Below are positions 5,914 to 6,112 of a stretch of 6,112 nt of DNA, one piece after another. Under the pieces are notes generated by a model, which saw only the letters and a list, made by a program, of their open reading frames with translations, had not been told where the DNA came from and searched no databases. The DNA lies in NCBI GenBank assembly GCA_035656335.1, contig DASRSS010000066.1, positions 1 to 6,112 on the forward strand, written 5' to 3'. The first letter of the stretch is position 1. Each line of letters starts with the position of its first letter. This stretch comes from DASRSS01 sp035656335 (GTDB lineage Bacteria; Actinomycetota; Actinomycetes; Mycobacteriales; Jatrophihabitantaceae). The position numbers and the translations under genes were made by a program.

Positions 5914-6112
5914 CGCTGCTCTCCCTCTCCTGCCGCCAGGACGTACCAGCCGGCGCGGTCGAATCCGGTCACCCGCGCGCCGGCCGCGAGCTGCGCGACC
6001 AAGACCTCGCGCACCGCCGCGCGCCACTCGCGCGCCAACGCCGGAGCGCTCGACCGCAACGACTCGATGTCGGGTGGGACGGCCACGAGCAGCGTCGCCG
6101 CGTCCGCGGGCC
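5910..6112 (-). CDS. GNAT-family N-acyltransferase, COG3375 type (C-terminal fragment)
   Basis: Only the last 66 codons and the TGA stop are present; the N-terminus and the acyl-CoA binding core lie beyond the window's right edge. Readable segments include LLVAVPPDIESLR, then an amphipathic helix around REWRAAVREVL, then RVTGFDRAGWYVL near the end. From memory, this pattern (V-x-P-x-D-I-x-x-L, then x-E-W-R-x-A-x-R, then G-Y/W-Y-V-L) is typical of the C-terminus of the predicted acetyltransferases of COG3375. Some of these are encoded beside N-succinylamino acid racemases and transfer succinyl groups from succinyl-CoA to D-amino acids. The stop overlaps the start of the racemase (ATGA), so the two are very probably translationally coupled. 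The inferred role is N-succinylation (or other N-acylation) of the racemase substrate. The family call rests on a short tail and on context; the acyl donor cannot be read here. Confidence 0.72.
   Translation of the reverse strand, partial: PADAATLLVAVPPDIESLRSSAPALAREWRAAVREVLVAQLAAGARVTGFDRAGWYVLAAGEGEQR
5921..5931 (-). promoter_or_regulatory. Ribosome binding site of the racemase gene
   Basis: The minus strand reads AGGAGAGGGAG, an 11-base all-purine stretch whose GGGAG ends 7 bases before the ATG at 5913. It lies inside the last codons of the upstream acyltransferase gene. This supports the 5913 start over an upstream in-frame start around 6027, which would add an Arg/Gly-rich N-terminus foreign to the family. 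Confidence 0.8.

Noticed and set aside
5914..6027. N-terminal extension of the racemase from an upstream in-frame start
   Set aside because: This stretch encodes the acyltransferase C-terminus in another frame; the extension is Arg/Gly-rich, and a good ribosome binding site precedes the ATG at 5913.

Overview
The window is very GC-rich, and every gene I can support lies on the minus strand. Codon third positions are strongly G/C and GTG starts are used, which indicates a high-GC actinobacterium. The racemase at 4807-5913 closely resembles, from memory, the Amycolatopsis N-acylamino acid racemase: same 368-residue length and identical numbering of its catalytic residues. That makes an actinomycete of the order Pseudonocardiales a reasonable but unproven guess.

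In transcription order (right to left) the window holds: the C-terminal end of a COG3375-type GNAT N-acyltransferase (5910-6112, cut by the window edge); an enolase-superfamily N-succinylamino acid racemase / o-succinylbenzoate synthase (4807-5913); a cytoplasmic serine hydrolase of the beta-lactamase / peptidase S12 family (3416-4795); a PucR/CdaR-type regulator (1667-3331); a small predicted membrane protein (1262-1576); and an M20-family metallo-dipeptidase/deacylase (1-1217, C-terminus cut). The first three are tightly packed: a 4-base ATGA overlap, then an 11-base gap whose ribosome binding site touches the previous stop codon. The last three are separated by 84, 90 and 44 bases and may form one or more separate transcripts.

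Acyltransferase + racemase + M20 hydrolase matches a pathway known from Geobacillus kaustophilus. There a D-amino acid is N-succinylated, racemised as the N-succinyl derivative, and the L-form is released by an M20 desuccinylase, giving irreversible D-to-L conversion. This window has the same logic, with two additions that I do not recall from the described system: an S12 serine hydrolase between racemase and regulator, and a PucR regulator. A plausible inference is a catabolic or salvage cassette for D-amino acids or D-residue peptides, with the S12 enzyme liberating the D-amino acid or an amide/ester derivative of it.

The most unusual structural signal is inside the M20 gene. About 45 bases carrying a perfect 12-bp palindrome overlapping a longer inverted repeat sit in frame between the first metal-binding motif and the second, adding a Gly-rich loop of roughly 12-15 residues to an otherwise conserved enzyme. 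It looks like a small mobile palindromic repeat tolerated within a coding region. A 16-base inverted repeat upstream of the PucR gene is a candidate operator. I found no RNA genes, insertion sequences, CRISPR arrays or origins.
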